NCBI GenBank assembly: GCA_000824805.1
Contig: CCNA01000020.1
Location: forward strand, 34,795-98,794
Reading direction: 5' to 3'
Source: Mesorhizobium sp. SOD10
GTDB lineage: Bacteria; Pseudomonadota; Alphaproteobacteria; Rhizobiales; Rhizobiaceae
Length of the DNA stretch: 64,000 nt
Shown here piece by piece: positions 36,167 to 45,619 of the stretch. The notes under the pieces were generated by a model. That model was not told where the DNA came from. It searched no databases and worked only from the letters and a program-made list of their open reading frames with translations. The number at the start of each line of letters is the position of its first letter. The stretch's first letter is position 1. The translations under genes and the position numbers were made by a program.

Positions 36167-37249
36167 GTGTTCATAGTCGATTGCGATTGCCACAACTACT
36201 GGTCCAGCGCGACGGTGCTGGAGCCCTACCTGTCCGGCGTCTGGAAAGACATGTTCATCGAAGGCGAGAAGACCGGGCCCGTCGGCGCCTTTCCGCACGG
36301 CCATCGCCCCTGGTTTCATCCGCAGGATTTCTCCCGCAAAGATGTGCGGCCGAAGGTCGAGGCCGACAATTACCTGATCATGAAGGAGAAGCACCTCGAT
36401 AAATACAATATCGGAGTGGCAATCCTGACGGGCGACGAGCCCATTGAAGCTTCGACCCTGGCAAATCCCTATTACGCCAGCGCGCTGGTAAGCGCCTATA
36501 ATGACTATCAGATCAATGAATGGCTGCCGAAAGACAGCCGCTTCATGGGCTCCATCGTCATCGCGCCGCAGGATCCACGCCTTGCGGCGACGGAGATCCG
36601 GCGCCTCGGCGCGCATCCCCGGATGGCGCAAGTTCTGGCCTCCCAAGGCTCGGTGCGGCCCTATGGCGACCCGTTCTATCACCCGATCTTCGAAGCCTGC
36701 GCCGAGGTCGGCTTGCCGTTCGCCATACATCTTGGCGGGCATGGCGGCATCAACTGGAATGCCGTCGCGCCGGCGCCCACCACTTTCTTCTGGGAGACTC
36801 ATGCGATCCTGCACATGTCGGCCATGTCGCATGTCGCGAGCATGATCGCGCATGGTGTGTTCGAGAAATGGCCGGATCTCTACTTCGTCATCATCGAGTG
36901 CGGCATCGCTTGGGTGCCGTCGGTACTCTGGCGACTTGACGCCGACTACAAAGCCCTCCGCAAGGAGACGCCATGGCTGAAGATGCTGCCGTCGGAATAT
37001 TGCCGGCGCAACATACGCTTCTCGACCCAACCGCTGGAGCAACCGTCGAACGTCAATCATCTCTGGGCAATTCTGGAGGCGATGGACGGGGAGAACACGC
37101 TGCTGTTTGCGTCCGACTACCCGCATTGGGATTACGATGACGTCAACACATTGCACATCCCGCCGGAATGGCGCGGTAAGGTGCTCGGCCAGAATGCGTT
37201 GGATGTCTATAAGCGCATCCCCCGCCCGCAAGCCGCGGCGGCAGCGTGA
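36167..37249 (+). CDS. Amidohydrolase family metal-dependent hydrolase (amidohydrolase_2)
   Basis: A 360-residue TIM-barrel hydrolase or decarboxylase. The N-terminal DCDCHNYW resembles the D-x-H metal motif of the amidohydrolase_2 group. PFAIHLGGHGGI carries the central histidine, IIECGIAWVPSVLWRLD precedes the fourth strand ligands, and FASDYPHWDYDD contains the conserved catalytic Asp. The GTG at 36167 is preferred because AGAGGAA lies shortly upstream; the ATG at 36113 would add the tandem-repeat-encoded 18 residues. It shares a transcript with the Rieske protein, eleven bases downstream. The substrate may be a cyclic or carboxylated compound; unknown. Confidence 0.84.
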   Translation: MFIVDCDCHNYWSSATVLEPYLSGVWKDMFIEGEKTGPVGAFPHGHRPWFHPQDFSRKDVRPKVEADNYLIMKEKHLDKYNIGVAILTGDEPIEASTLANPYYASALVSAYNDYQINEWLPKDSRFMGSIVIAPQDPRLAATEIRRLGAHPRMAQVLASQGSVRPYGDPFYHPIFEACAEVGLPFAIHLGGHGGINWNAVAPAPTTFFWETHAILHMSAMSHVASMIAHGVFEKWPDLYFVIIECGIAWVPSVLWRLDADYKALRKETPWLKMLPSEYCRRNIRFSTQPLEQPSNVNHLWAILEAMDGENTLLFASDYPHWDYDDVNTLHIPPEWRGKVLGQNALDVYKRIPRPQAAAAA

Positions 37250-37260
37250 CGAGAACCAAA

Positions 37261-37614
37261 ATGGCTGAGAAGACGTATATTTGCCGCGCCGACGAGATCC
37301 AGGTCGGGACGCCATTCATCGCCAAGGTGCGCAGCCTGTCGATCGGCGTGTTCCGGATCGGCGATAGTTTCCATGCGCTGCTGAATGTTTGCCCCCACCG
37401 CGGCGCTCCGCTTTGCGAAGGGCCGCAATGCGGAACGACCGCTCCCGTCGAGGGACCCGAATTCATCTACCATCGTGAGAATGAAATCGTGCGCTGTGCC
37501 TGGCATGGGTGGGAATTCGACATCAAGTCGGGTGCGGCTCTGGTTAACCCGTCCGTTCGAGCGCGCACATTTCCAGTCACTGTCGAGGCCGGAGACATCT
37601 ATGTCACGGCCTGA
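37261..37614 (+). CDS. Rieske 2Fe-2S protein
   Basis: A 117-residue Rieske ferredoxin-like protein. The cluster motifs are CPHRGAPLC and CAWHGWEFD (C-x-H and C-x-x-H), separated by a longer loop than in typical BphF-like ferredoxins. An alternative GTG at 37246 overlaps the amidohydrolase stop codon. It probably passes electrons to an oxygenase, but no oxygenase large subunit lies in the window; the reductase-like gene at 34019 is disrupted. It forms a unit with the amidohydrolase under the LysR at 35166. Confidence 0.85.
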   Translation: MAEKTYICRADEIQVGTPFIAKVRSLSIGVFRIGDSFHALLNVCPHRGAPLCEGPQCGTTAPVEGPEFIYHRENEIVRCAWHGWEFDIKSGAALVNPSVRARTFPVTVEAGDIYVTA

Positions 37615-37632
37615 ACTTCCAGAGCCGACGGC

Positions 37633-37656
37633 GCGCCTTGGTAACCGGTTAGGCGC
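37633..37656 (+). terminator. Hairpin in the gap before the betaine-type importer
   Basis: GCGCCT and AGGCGC flank an AACCGGTT palindrome, giving a dyad 19 bases after the Rieske stop codon. It may act as terminator; an operator for the importer is the alternative. Confidence 0.4.
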
Positions 37657-37791
37657 CGTTGCTCAAAACAGCCGCCTTATGTGCTTCATCGTTTTTGCTA
37701 ATGCGGCACAATTTGGGATGGATTGCCTGCACGTTCCGCTAACGTGACGAATAGACTGAAAAAAATCAGCGCAACTCGACTGGGGAACACC

Positions 37792-38757
37792 ATGAAACAT
37801 CATCTTCTTGCACCGGCTCTTGGCATGCTGCTGCTTGCGCCGATCGCATCGGCGTCGGCTGCGGACGTCACCATGCCGGACCCGAATTACGCCACTGCGA
37901 CGGCGGTCATGAACGTGATCAAGAACGCCGCCGAGCAGGAGCTCGGGCTCGATGTTTCCACCGTCACCACCACCGCCGTCCCGGTCATTTGGGAAGCGAT
38001 GGACCGCAACAAGGGGGAGGTCGATATCTGGCCGGACGTCTGGCTCCCGAACCAGCAGGGCCTCGTCGACAAATACGTCAAGGGCGCGGGCACGGTAAAA
38101 CTCGCGCAGAATGGCTACGAAGCCAAGCAAGGCTACTGCGTAACGCAGGTCACGGTCGACAAATACGGGATCAAGGACGTCGCGGATCTCGCCAACCCGG
38201 ACAACGCCAAGATCTTCGATACCAATGGCGACGGCAAAGGCGAGATATGGATCGGCGCGTCAGGCTGGCAGTCGACCAACATCGAAAAGGTGCGGGCCCG
38301 CGACTATGGCTTCGCCGATTTCTTCGATCTGCAGGTGACCGACGAAGCGGTGGCTGCCGCCTCGCTTGACCGCGCCGCGAAGGCCGACAAGCCATGGGTC
38401 GGATACTGCTACGGTCCGCACCAGAATTTCGCCCGCTACAAACTTGCCTTCCTTTCCGAACCGAAACACGACCCAGCCAAGTTCGTGATGCTGCAGCCGA
38501 GCGAGGATCCTCAATGGTTCGAGAAATCGAAAGTGTCGTCCGCTTATGCTGACACCACCGTGCACATTGCCTATGCTGCTTCGCTGGCGCAGCGGCAACC
38601 GGAGCTGACCGCCGCTCTGGATCGGATTACATTCAATCCGGACGACATCAGCAAATGGGCCTACGCAATCATCGTCGATAAGAAGCCCGCGGACGATGTG
38701 GCGAAGGATTGGATCAAAGCCCACCCCGATGAGGTGGCGAAGTGGTTCGGTCATTGA
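37792..38757 (+). CDS. Glycine betaine-type ABC transporter substrate-binding protein
   Basis: A 321-residue OpuAC/ProX-family binding protein with signal peptide MKHHLLAPALGMLLLAPIAS and cleavage near ASA-AD. Typical features are TTAVPVIWEAMDRNKGEVDI and WPDVWLPNQQG, with aromatic residues for the quaternary ammonium cage, and a C-terminal DDVAKDWIKAHPDEVAKWFG. The ATG at 37792 has GGGGAA upstream. It is followed by the ATPase and permease genes, forming a ProU-type importer. The downstream demethylation enzymes support a betaine-like ligand such as glycine betaine or proline betaine. Confidence 0.88.
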   Translation: MKHHLLAPALGMLLLAPIASASAADVTMPDPNYATATAVMNVIKNAAEQELGLDVSTVTTTAVPVIWEAMDRNKGEVDIWPDVWLPNQQGLVDKYVKGAGTVKLAQNGYEAKQGYCVTQVTVDKYGIKDVADLANPDNAKIFDTNGDGKGEIWIGASGWQSTNIEKVRARDYGFADFFDLQVTDEAVAAASLDRAAKADKPWVGYCYGPHQNFARYKLAFLSEPKHDPAKFVMLQPSEDPQWFEKSKVSSAYADTTVHIAYAASLAQRQPELTAALDRITFNPDDISKWAYAIIVDKKPADDVAKDWIKAHPDEVAKWFGH

Positions 38758-38773
38758 AGTTCAAAACTGTGAT

Positions 38774-38796
38774 TGCAGGCTCTGAACGGGCCTGCA
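38774..38796 (+). promoter_or_regulatory. Hairpin between binding protein and ATPase genes
   Basis: TGCAGGC and GCCTGCA form a 7-bp stem with a nine-base loop, 16 bases after the binding protein stop. Such hairpins in ABC operons often stabilise the upstream message or reduce read-through, raising binding protein levels. Confidence 0.5.
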
Positions 38797-38842
38797 TCGT
38801 CGCCCGGCCGCTCAAGTCCGTGATCGGGCGGGAGCTGTAGCG

Positions 38843-39970
38843 GTGGACGCGGCCTCGGTCAGCGCATTGGGCGGAGCCGGCTTGCCGGCCCGCGCAGACG
38901 CAACCGACGCTGCCGCCATCATCATGAAGGGCGTCTGGAAAATCTTTGGCGCCAGCGCGCCGGAGGCGATGGCGGCGATTCTGCGCGACGGCCTCGACAA
39001 GGACGAAGCCGCCAGGCGCTTCGGCTGTGTCGTGGGCGTGGCCGATGTCAACATCGCGGTTCGGCCGGGCGAAATCTTCTGCGTCATGGGCCTGTCGGGC
39101 AGTGGCAAATCGACATTGATCCGCCATATAAACCGCCTGCTCGAGCCGTCCGCCGGCGAGATTTTCGTCGATGGCGAAAACGTCATGGCCAAGTCGCCCG
39201 ATGAGTTGAGGGCATTGCGGTCCCGCAAGATAGCCATGGTGTTCCAGAGCTTCGGTCTGCTTCCGCATCGGACCGTGCGCGACAACGTCGCGCTTCCGCT
39301 GGAGATCCAAGCTGCAAACAAACAGCGGAGATTCGATGCCGCCGAGGCGGCGCTTGCCAAGGTGAACCTGTCGGGCTGGGGGGACCGTTACTGTCACGAA
39401 CTATCGGGCGGCATGCAGCAGCGCGTCGGACTCGCCCGCGCCTTGGCTGCCGATCCGGCGATCCTGCTGATGGATGAGCCATTCAGCGCGCTCGATCCGC
39501 TGATCAGGCGGCAGCTGCAGGACGAGTTCCTGGCCCTTTCGCGCTCGATGGGCAAGACGGTGATCTTCATAACCCATGATCTGGACGAGGCGATCCGGAT
39601 CGGCGATCGCATCGCGATCATGAAAGACGGCATCATCGTCCAGACAGACACGCCGGAGGAGATCGTCACATCGCCGAAGCATGACTATGTTGCGAAATTC
39701 GTCGCCGACATTTCGCGCCTGAAGGTGATCACCGCCGGGCGCATCATGGAGCCGGTCGAGAATTTCAGAAGCCGTCATCGTCCAGAGCTGGATGTCGAGC
39801 GGTTGCGCAGGGTCGGTTCCCGAGAACCGCTCGCCGAACTCATCGAACTCGCGGCACAGGATGCCGCACCGCTCGCTGTGACGGATACCGGTGGGTCTGT
39901 CGTCGGTGTCATTGACAGGCAGATCCTGCTCGACGGTTTGCGAAAGGGCGAAGCCCGTGAACGCCCATGA
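38843..39970 (+). CDS. proV: Glycine betaine/proline-type ABC transporter ATP-binding protein
   Basis: A 375-residue ProV/OpuAA-type ATPase. It has an N-terminal IIMKGVWKIFG extension characteristic of this family, Walker A GLSGSGKSTLIRHINRLLEP, signature ELSGGMQQRVGLARALA, Walker B LLMDEPFSALDPLIR, and a C-terminal region (from about residue 280) replacing a full pair of CBS domains. The start is GTG. The stop overlaps the permease start by 14 bases. It works in the inner membrane complex with the permease. Confidence 0.92.
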   Translation: MDAASVSALGGAGLPARADATDAAAIIMKGVWKIFGASAPEAMAAILRDGLDKDEAARRFGCVVGVADVNIAVRPGEIFCVMGLSGSGKSTLIRHINRLLEPSAGEIFVDGENVMAKSPDELRALRSRKIAMVFQSFGLLPHRTVRDNVALPLEIQAANKQRRFDAAEAALAKVNLSGWGDRYCHELSGGMQQRVGLARALAADPAILLMDEPFSALDPLIRRQLQDEFLALSRSMGKTVIFITHDLDEAIRIGDRIAIMKDGIIVQTDTPEEIVTSPKHDYVAKFVADISRLKVITAGRIMEPVENFRSRHRPELDVERLRRVGSREPLAELIELAAQDAAPLAVTDTGGSVVGVIDRQILLDGLRKGEARERP

Positions 39971-41483
39971 TCCGGTCGCCATGCGGTCGATAGAAGACGC
40001 TCAACCGGCAGAGGACGGGCTGGTCCGGGAATTCGTCGTCCGCAACCCTGCTTATTACGCCCAGGTGTTCGCCCGCATTCGGCGGGCTTCCGGTCCCGTC
40101 TGGCCGTTCAACCTGGCGGCCGCGCTGCTTGGGCCGGTGTGGGCCGCAGCCCGAGGCCTCACGTTGCTGTTCTGGCTCACCTTCTTCCTGGAGACGCTTG
40201 CGGTGGTTCAGATCGGCGTCGGTGCGGCGGGTAACCTCGGCGCGGCCGAGCAAGCACGAGCCGAGCGCGTCACCAAGCAGGCACAGGCGCGCGCCGAACA
40301 GGCGAGGGCCGCCGAGGCGGCGGGGGCGGACAATGCGACAGGACTGAAATCATCAGCGGCCGCTCTGGAGAAAGCTGCCAACAACGCCAGGCTGCAGGCT
40401 GAGGCGGCAAAGGCAAAGGCGCCGCGTGTGATTGTGTCCGGCGTCGTCACTTTGCTCCTCGCCAGGCTGATCGCTGGTTTCCTGGCCAATCGGATGCTCG
40501 AGCGACGCTTCGCGCGCTGGCGTTCGAAGCCGACGCTTCAGCGCGGGCTCAACTACCCGCTGGCGCTATGCGCTCTTGCCTTCTGTATCGCGGCTTACGG
40601 GCTTTCGGCTTATCGCTTCGCCGCACCGACACCAGCCGTCTGGCTGACCGCTGCGCCCTCGAACCGCGAGTGGCAGGCCGCCTTGTCATCGTGGCTGGAC
40701 AGCCTGATGGGGGCGATATCGCATCTCGGTGACGGCTTCTTTGGCGGCATCACGGGCGCAATATCGTTGGTGCTCGACGGCTTGGCCTATGGGCTGACGG
40801 GTATGCCCTGGCCAGTGACTATGGCGATCATTCTCGCCCTTGCCTGGCAACTGGCCGGGCCACGCGTCGCCATCTTCACCACCGCCGCGCTCGCCTATCT
40901 TGCCGTGCTCGGGTTTTGGGAAAAGAGCCTGGAAACGGTCGCCCTGCTGGGAACATCGGCCATTCTCTGCCTCGCGATCGGAATCCCGCTTGGGATATGG
41001 TGCGGACGCCGGCCGCGCATATACGCCGCCGTGCGGCCGGTGCTCGACTTCATGCAAACCATGCCGGCATTCGTCTATCTGATCCCGGTGATCGCGCTAT
41101 TCGGCATCGGCAAGCCGCCGGGCGTCATCGCGACGCTGATTTTCGGCACGCCGCCGGTCGTGCGCTTGACCGCACTCGGCCTGCAGGGCGTCTCGCCGGC
41201 CATAAGAGAGGCCGCTCAAGCCTACGGCGCTACGAGATGGTTCCTCTTGACGCGGGTCGACCTCCCGCTTGCAATGCCTTCCATCATGGCCGGCATAAAC
41301 CAGACGATTCTGATGTGCCTTTCGATGGTGGTCATCGCTTCCCTGATCGGCGCCAAGGGGCTAGGAGAAGATGTCCTCAACGCCCTTCAATATGCGGCCG
41401 TCGGGCAGGGACTGCTCGCGGGCTTCGCTATTCTTCTCTGCGCCATGATCATCGATCGTATCGTGCAGGGAAGAACTAAGTAG
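39957..41483 (+). CDS. proW: Glycine betaine/proline-type ABC transporter permease with extended N-terminus
   Basis: A 508-residue permease. The C-terminal about 250 residues are a standard ProW/OpuAB domain (LGTSAILCLAIGIPLGIWCG, PVLDFMQTMPAFVYLIPVIA, EAAQAYGATRWFLLTRVDLP). Ahead of it, hydrophobic spans flank an Ala- and charge-rich helix of about 60 residues (ARAERVTKQAQARAEQARAA) likely to be a coiled coil. The start is a GTG overlapping the ATPase; an ATG at 39978 is the alternative. The extension is unusual in length, though long ProW proteins are known. Confidence 0.88.
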   Translation: MNAHDPVAMRSIEDAQPAEDGLVREFVVRNPAYYAQVFARIRRASGPVWPFNLAAALLGPVWAAARGLTLLFWLTFFLETLAVVQIGVGAAGNLGAAEQARAERVTKQAQARAEQARAAEAAGADNATGLKSSAAALEKAANNARLQAEAAKAKAPRVIVSGVVTLLLARLIAGFLANRMLERRFARWRSKPTLQRGLNYPLALCALAFCIAAYGLSAYRFAAPTPAVWLTAAPSNREWQAALSSWLDSLMGAISHLGDGFFGGITGAISLVLDGLAYGLTGMPWPVTMAIILALAWQLAGPRVAIFTTAALAYLAVLGFWEKSLETVALLGTSAILCLAIGIPLGIWCGRRPRIYAAVRPVLDFMQTMPAFVYLIPVIALFGIGKPPGVIATLIFGTPPVVRLTALGLQGVSPAIREAAQAYGATRWFLLTRVDLPLAMPSIMAGINQTILMCLSMVVIASLIGAKGLGEDVLNALQYAAVGQGLLAGFAILLCAMIIDRIVQGRTK

Positions 41484-41583
41484 ATGCCCGGTTTGGGCCG
41501 ATGCTCTCAAGGAGTTTGCGCCGACCAAACCCGGAACCAGGCGCCGCCGGCCGGCCCGAATGTTAATAGCGATTGCCTGCCGC

Positions 41584-43143
41584 TCAGAAATAATCCTGGT
41601 CGGGCATGCTCTCCTTGCGCCTGGCAATGAAGGCCCGCAATTCTTCATCGATCGCGGGATCGAGGCCGGGGTCCGCATAATCGCTCAAAAGCTTCTTCCA
41701 CTGGCGATTGGCGCGCTGGGCGGCGTCCAGTCCGCCTTCGGAACTCCACTGCTCGAACGAATTGTTGTCGCTGATCGTCGACCGGTAGAAGGCCGACAGA
41801 AAGTTCGACTGCGTATGGGCGCTGCCGAGGAAATGCGACCCCGGCCCGACTTCCTCGATGGCATCCATCGCCTGCGCATTCACCGACAGGTCGATGCCCT
41901 CGAACAGGCTCATCACCTTGCCGCACAGGTCGGCGTCGATGATGGTCTTTTCGAAGCCGGTGACGAGCCCTCCCTCCAGCCATCCCGTCGCGTGGTTGAT
42001 GACGTTGGCGCCGGCGAGAAGCGACATCAGCAAGCCCCAGGTCCCTTCCTGCTCCGCCTGTGCGTCGGGCAGCTTGGATGCCGAGAGCGTGCCGACGGTA
42101 TGGAACGGAACGCCAACCCTTCGCGCCAGCTGGCCGGCCGCCAGAACCATCTTTGCCGCCTCCGGCGTGCCGAAGGTCGGTGCGCCGCTCTGCATGGAGA
42201 TGGTGCTGGCGAAGCTCCCCATCAGGCAGGGCGCTCCCGGATTGATGAGCTGGACAAGAGCAAGGCACGCAAGCGCCTCGGCCAGCACTTGCGCCAGCGT
42301 GCCGGCGACGGTGCAGGGGCTCATAGCGCCGGCCAGCGTCCATGGCGTGCAGGCGACCGGCTGGTTGTTGCGCGCATAGACCTTGAGCGACCCCGACATG
42401 TTGGCATCTAACACCAGCGGCGCGTTGGTGTTGCTGACGTTGTAGAGGACGGCATTGTTTGCAACGAACGCCTCGCCGAAAACGATCTTGGTGATGTCGA
42501 CCGCATCCTGCGCCCGCATGGAGCCGATGAACGCTCCCATGAAAGGCCGGTCGGAATAGCGCACATGCGTGTAGAGCATGTCGAGATGGCGCTTGTTCGC
42601 CGGAAGATCGACCGGTTCACAGACCACGCCGCCGGAATGATGCAGGTAGGGGATCATTTGATGGATCCGCACCAGGTCGCGGAAGTCGTTCAGCGTCGCA
42701 TAGCGACGGCCGCGGTCGAGATCATGCACGAAAGGCGGGCCCCACGATGGGCAAAGCACCGTGTTGTCGCCGCCGATCACGACGGTGTTGGCCGGGTTGC
42801 GGGCATGCTGCTTGAATTGCTTGGGCGCCGTCGCCTGGATAAGCTTGCGGCACATGCCGGGTTCAAAGCGGACACGCGTTCCCTTCACATCGGCTCCGGC
42901 GACGCGGAAGAGGTCGAGGATTTCCGGGTCGTCATGGAACTCCATGCCGACCTCCTTGAGCAGGCGGTCGGCATTGGCCTCGATCAGGCTGAGCCCCTCC
43001 TCATCGAGGATGTTGAACGTGCCGATCCTGCGGCAGAGATACGGACGGCGCGGTTCCTGCGCGCCGCGTTGCACGAGGCGCGCGGCGCGGCCACGGGAGC
43101 GCGCTGGGGATGCGGCTTCGGCAGGTGTGACGACATCTTGCAT
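41584..43143 (-). CDS. Trimethylamine methyltransferase (MttB) family protein, non-pyrrolysine type
   Basis: A 519-residue MttB-superfamily protein. The frame is continuous without an internal TAG, so it belongs to the non-pyrrolysine branch, which includes the glycine betaine methyltransferase MtgB. Family segments include YLHHSGGVVCEPVDLPANKR, GGDNTVLCPSWGPPFVHDLD and PGAPCLMGSFASTISMQSGA. Known members transfer a methyl group from a quaternary amine to a corrinoid protein. No corrinoid protein is encoded nearby. It follows the two folate-dependent flavoproteins by 16 bases in the same operon and converges on the permease gene. A role in betaine demethylation is inferred. Confidence 0.88.
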   Translation of the reverse strand: MQDVVTPAEAASPARSRGRAARLVQRGAQEPRRPYLCRRIGTFNILDEEGLSLIEANADRLLKEVGMEFHDDPEILDLFRVAGADVKGTRVRFEPGMCRKLIQATAPKQFKQHARNPANTVVIGGDNTVLCPSWGPPFVHDLDRGRRYATLNDFRDLVRIHQMIPYLHHSGGVVCEPVDLPANKRHLDMLYTHVRYSDRPFMGAFIGSMRAQDAVDITKIVFGEAFVANNAVLYNVSNTNAPLVLDANMSGSLKVYARNNQPVACTPWTLAGAMSPCTVAGTLAQVLAEALACLALVQLINPGAPCLMGSFASTISMQSGAPTFGTPEAAKMVLAAGQLARRVGVPFHTVGTLSASKLPDAQAEQEGTWGLLMSLLAGANVINHATGWLEGGLVTGFEKTIIDADLCGKVMSLFEGIDLSVNAQAMDAIEEVGPGSHFLGSAHTQSNFLSAFYRSTISDNNSFEQWSSEGGLDAAQRANRQWKKLLSDYADPGLDPAIDEELRAFIARRKESMPDQDYF

Positions 43144-43159
43144 GTGTGCCTCCAGACGT

Positions 43160-45619
43160 TCAGACGGATGCGGCGGGCTGCAAATGGTCCAGCCCGCGCA
43201 ACCGCAGATTTCGCGGATCGTAAGGGGCTTCCTGCAGTTCGCGCGCCGCGAGCTCCTTGCCCAGGATAGAGACGCCGAACTCGCGTTCAGAGATCCCCGG
43301 CCTGAGGTAGGCGAGCGCCAGCACCTTGTTGGTACGGAAACCGTAACCGCCGCTGGTGACGACCCCGACCGGCCGCCCCTCGTGCAGGACGGCGTGACTG
43401 TAGAACGGGAGCCGTTCGCCATCGTCCTCGATCTGCAGCAGCGCCATGCGCCAGGGGTGTGCCTTCTGGCGTTCGAGCATCGCCTCACGGCCGATGAAGA
43501 GACGACCGTCCGCCTTGACCAGGGCGCTCAGTCCGGACTCGAGCGGCGTGCGCTCGGTCGTGAGGTCCGCGCCCCAGCCGCGATAGCCCTTCTCCAGCCG
43601 CATGAAGTTCAACGCATACACGCCGAAGGGACGCAGGCCATGCTTCGCGCCCGCCTTGACGATCATCTCGTAGAGCCGCCGGAACTGCGCGAGCTGGACA
43701 TGCACTTCCCATCCCGGCTCGCCTGCGTAGGACACCCGAAGCGCCGTCACCTCGATGTCCGCGATCCTGATCGTCTGCGCCGATAGCCAAGGGAAAGCCG
43801 CGTTCGAGAGATCGATCTCGCTGATCGCTTGCAGAATCTCGGCCGCGTTCGGGCCCATGATGCCCAGCACACCGCGCCTTTCGGTGATGTTCCCGACAAC
43901 GACACCGGGAAAAGACGCCGACCGGGCGCGAAGCAGGTCTTCGTCATGCCGTTCGGCCAGAGCCGCGCTGGTCAGATAGAAACGGTGTTGCTCGAGCCGC
44001 GTGACCGTGAACTCGGACGCGACACCGCCTTTCTCCGTCAGAACGTGGATGAGACCGATGCGGCCGAGGCGCGATGGCGGCGTGTTGGCGCCCAATGAAG
44101 CCATGAAGGCTTCGGCGCCCGGCCCGCTGACCTCGAATTTCGAGAGGGCCGAAAGATCGATGACACCCGCGCTGTCACGGACGGCAAGGCATTCCCCCTT
44201 TACGGCACCCAGCCAGCCCGGGCGTTTGAAGGTCAGCGGCGGATCGCGATCGTTGCCCGCTGTCGCGAACCAGTTGGGCCGCTCCCAGCCATAGGCGGCG
44301 CCGAGCACCGCGCCTTGCGACAACTGGATATCGAGCGCCGGCGTGGTGCGGCGCGGGCGCCCCGCCTCACGTTCCTCGTAAGGGTAATGGACGCCGAATT
44401 GCAGGCCGAAACATTCCACCGCCTTGTCGACACGGTAATCACGATCGGCATAGTTGCCGAAGCGCCGGGGATCGATGGCCAGGGCATCGCGCGGCGGCTC
44501 GCCGTCGACGATCCAATCGGCGAGGAAGGCGCCGGCGCCGCCGCCTTCCATCACGCCCATGCTGGATCCTGTGAGAAGCCAGCCGTTCTTGAGGCCGAAC
44601 GCGGGGCCTACGAGCGGATTGGCGTCCGGCGTGAAGGTGATCGGGCCATTGACCACGGTCTTGATGCCGGCACTGGCGAGTGCCGGCACACGCTCCATCG
44701 CTAACGCGATGATATGCTCGACGCGATCGAGATCCGGCGGCAGCAGTTCCATGCCGAATTCAGGCGGCACGCCGTCGATCGCCCAGGGGTGCGCCGCCTC
44801 CTCGTAGGGCCCGACGATATAGCCGTCCCGCTCCTGCCGCAGGTACCAGCTTTCCTCCGGATCGCGGATGATGGGCAGTTCCTTCTCGCCGGCCGCGATG
44901 CGCGCGGCAATTTCGGGCACGGTATCGGTGACGACATATTGATGCAGCATCGGCACCACCGGCAGGTCGATGCCCATCATCGTGCCGACCTCGCGGCACC
45001 AAGTGCCGGCGGCGTTCACCAGATGCTCCGCGCGGATATCGCCTTGCGCGGTGCGGACGAGCCATTCGCCCGAACCGGTGCGCTCCATCGACAGCACAGG
45101 ATTGTGCCGGACGATCTCGGCGCCGCGCGAACGCGCGCCCGCAGCCATCGCGTTGGTGGCCAACGTCGGATCGACATGGCCGTCATGCGGCTCATGTAAG
45201 GCGCCCAGTATGCCTTCGGTTTCGCAGAGCGGGTATATGTTCTTCAGCTCGCCCGGCGTCAGGATGTTGAAGTCGTAGCCGACGAACCGGCCAAGGCCCT
45301 GCACATGACGAAACTCGGCCATCCGCTCCGGCGAGCGTGTCACGCGCAGCGCGCCGCTTGCATGGAAGCCGGTCGGCAGGCCGGTTTCGGCCGTCAGAAC
45401 CTCGCGGTAGAGCCGCACGGAATGAGCGCGCATCTCCATGATCGTAGCGTTGTGGGCGAAGTGTGTGCAAAGCCCGGCGGCGTGCCAGGTCGAGCCCGCG
45501 GTGAGTTCCTGCCGCTCGACAAGCATCGCGTCGTTCCAGCCGCGCTTGGCGAGATGATAGAGAAGGGAAACCCCCATGGCGCCGCCGCCGATCACGACGA
45601 CGCGGGCATGCTGTCTCAT
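43160..45619 (-). CDS. FAD-dependent dimethylglycine/sarcosine dehydrogenase-like protein with GcvT domain
   Basis: An 819-residue two-part enzyme. The N-terminal DAO-type oxidoreductase has VVIGGGAMGVSLLYHLAKRG and TAGSTWHAAGL, where the histidine corresponds to the covalent FAD site of DMGDH. From about residue 430 a GcvT/aminomethyltransferase-like half binds tetrahydrofolate (LSALSKFEVSGPGAEAFMAS, and RLEKGYRGWGADLTTERTPL). It removes an N-methyl group as formaldehyde or methylene-THF. Its ATG overlaps the stop of the paralogue at 45616 (ATGA). Confidence 0.9.
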   Translation of the reverse strand: MRQHARVVVIGGGAMGVSLLYHLAKRGWNDAMLVERQELTAGSTWHAAGLCTHFAHNATIMEMRAHSVRLYREVLTAETGLPTGFHASGALRVTRSPERMAEFRHVQGLGRFVGYDFNILTPGELKNIYPLCETEGILGALHEPHDGHVDPTLATNAMAAGARSRGAEIVRHNPVLSMERTGSGEWLVRTAQGDIRAEHLVNAAGTWCREVGTMMGIDLPVVPMLHQYVVTDTVPEIAARIAAGEKELPIIRDPEESWYLRQERDGYIVGPYEEAAHPWAIDGVPPEFGMELLPPDLDRVEHIIALAMERVPALASAGIKTVVNGPITFTPDANPLVGPAFGLKNGWLLTGSSMGVMEGGGAGAFLADWIVDGEPPRDALAIDPRRFGNYADRDYRVDKAVECFGLQFGVHYPYEEREAGRPRRTTPALDIQLSQGAVLGAAYGWERPNWFATAGNDRDPPLTFKRPGWLGAVKGECLAVRDSAGVIDLSALSKFEVSGPGAEAFMASLGANTPPSRLGRIGLIHVLTEKGGVASEFTVTRLEQHRFYLTSAALAERHDEDLLRARSASFPGVVVGNITERRGVLGIMGPNAAEILQAISEIDLSNAAFPWLSAQTIRIADIEVTALRVSYAGEPGWEVHVQLAQFRRLYEMIVKAGAKHGLRPFGVYALNFMRLEKGYRGWGADLTTERTPLESGLSALVKADGRLFIGREAMLERQKAHPWRMALLQIEDDGERLPFYSHAVLHEGRPVGVVTSGGYGFRTNKVLALAYLRPGISEREFGVSILGKELAARELQEAPYDPRNLRLRGLDHLQPAASV

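Noticed and set aside
41584..43143. Pyrrolysine in the MttB-family protein
   Set aside because: The frame has no internal TAG codon and the sequence type is the non-pyrrolysine branch.
43144..43488. 115-residue extension of the MttB-family protein
   Set aside because: It overlaps the flavoprotein gene antiparallel to no motif of its own family; the ATG at 43143 matches the family start.
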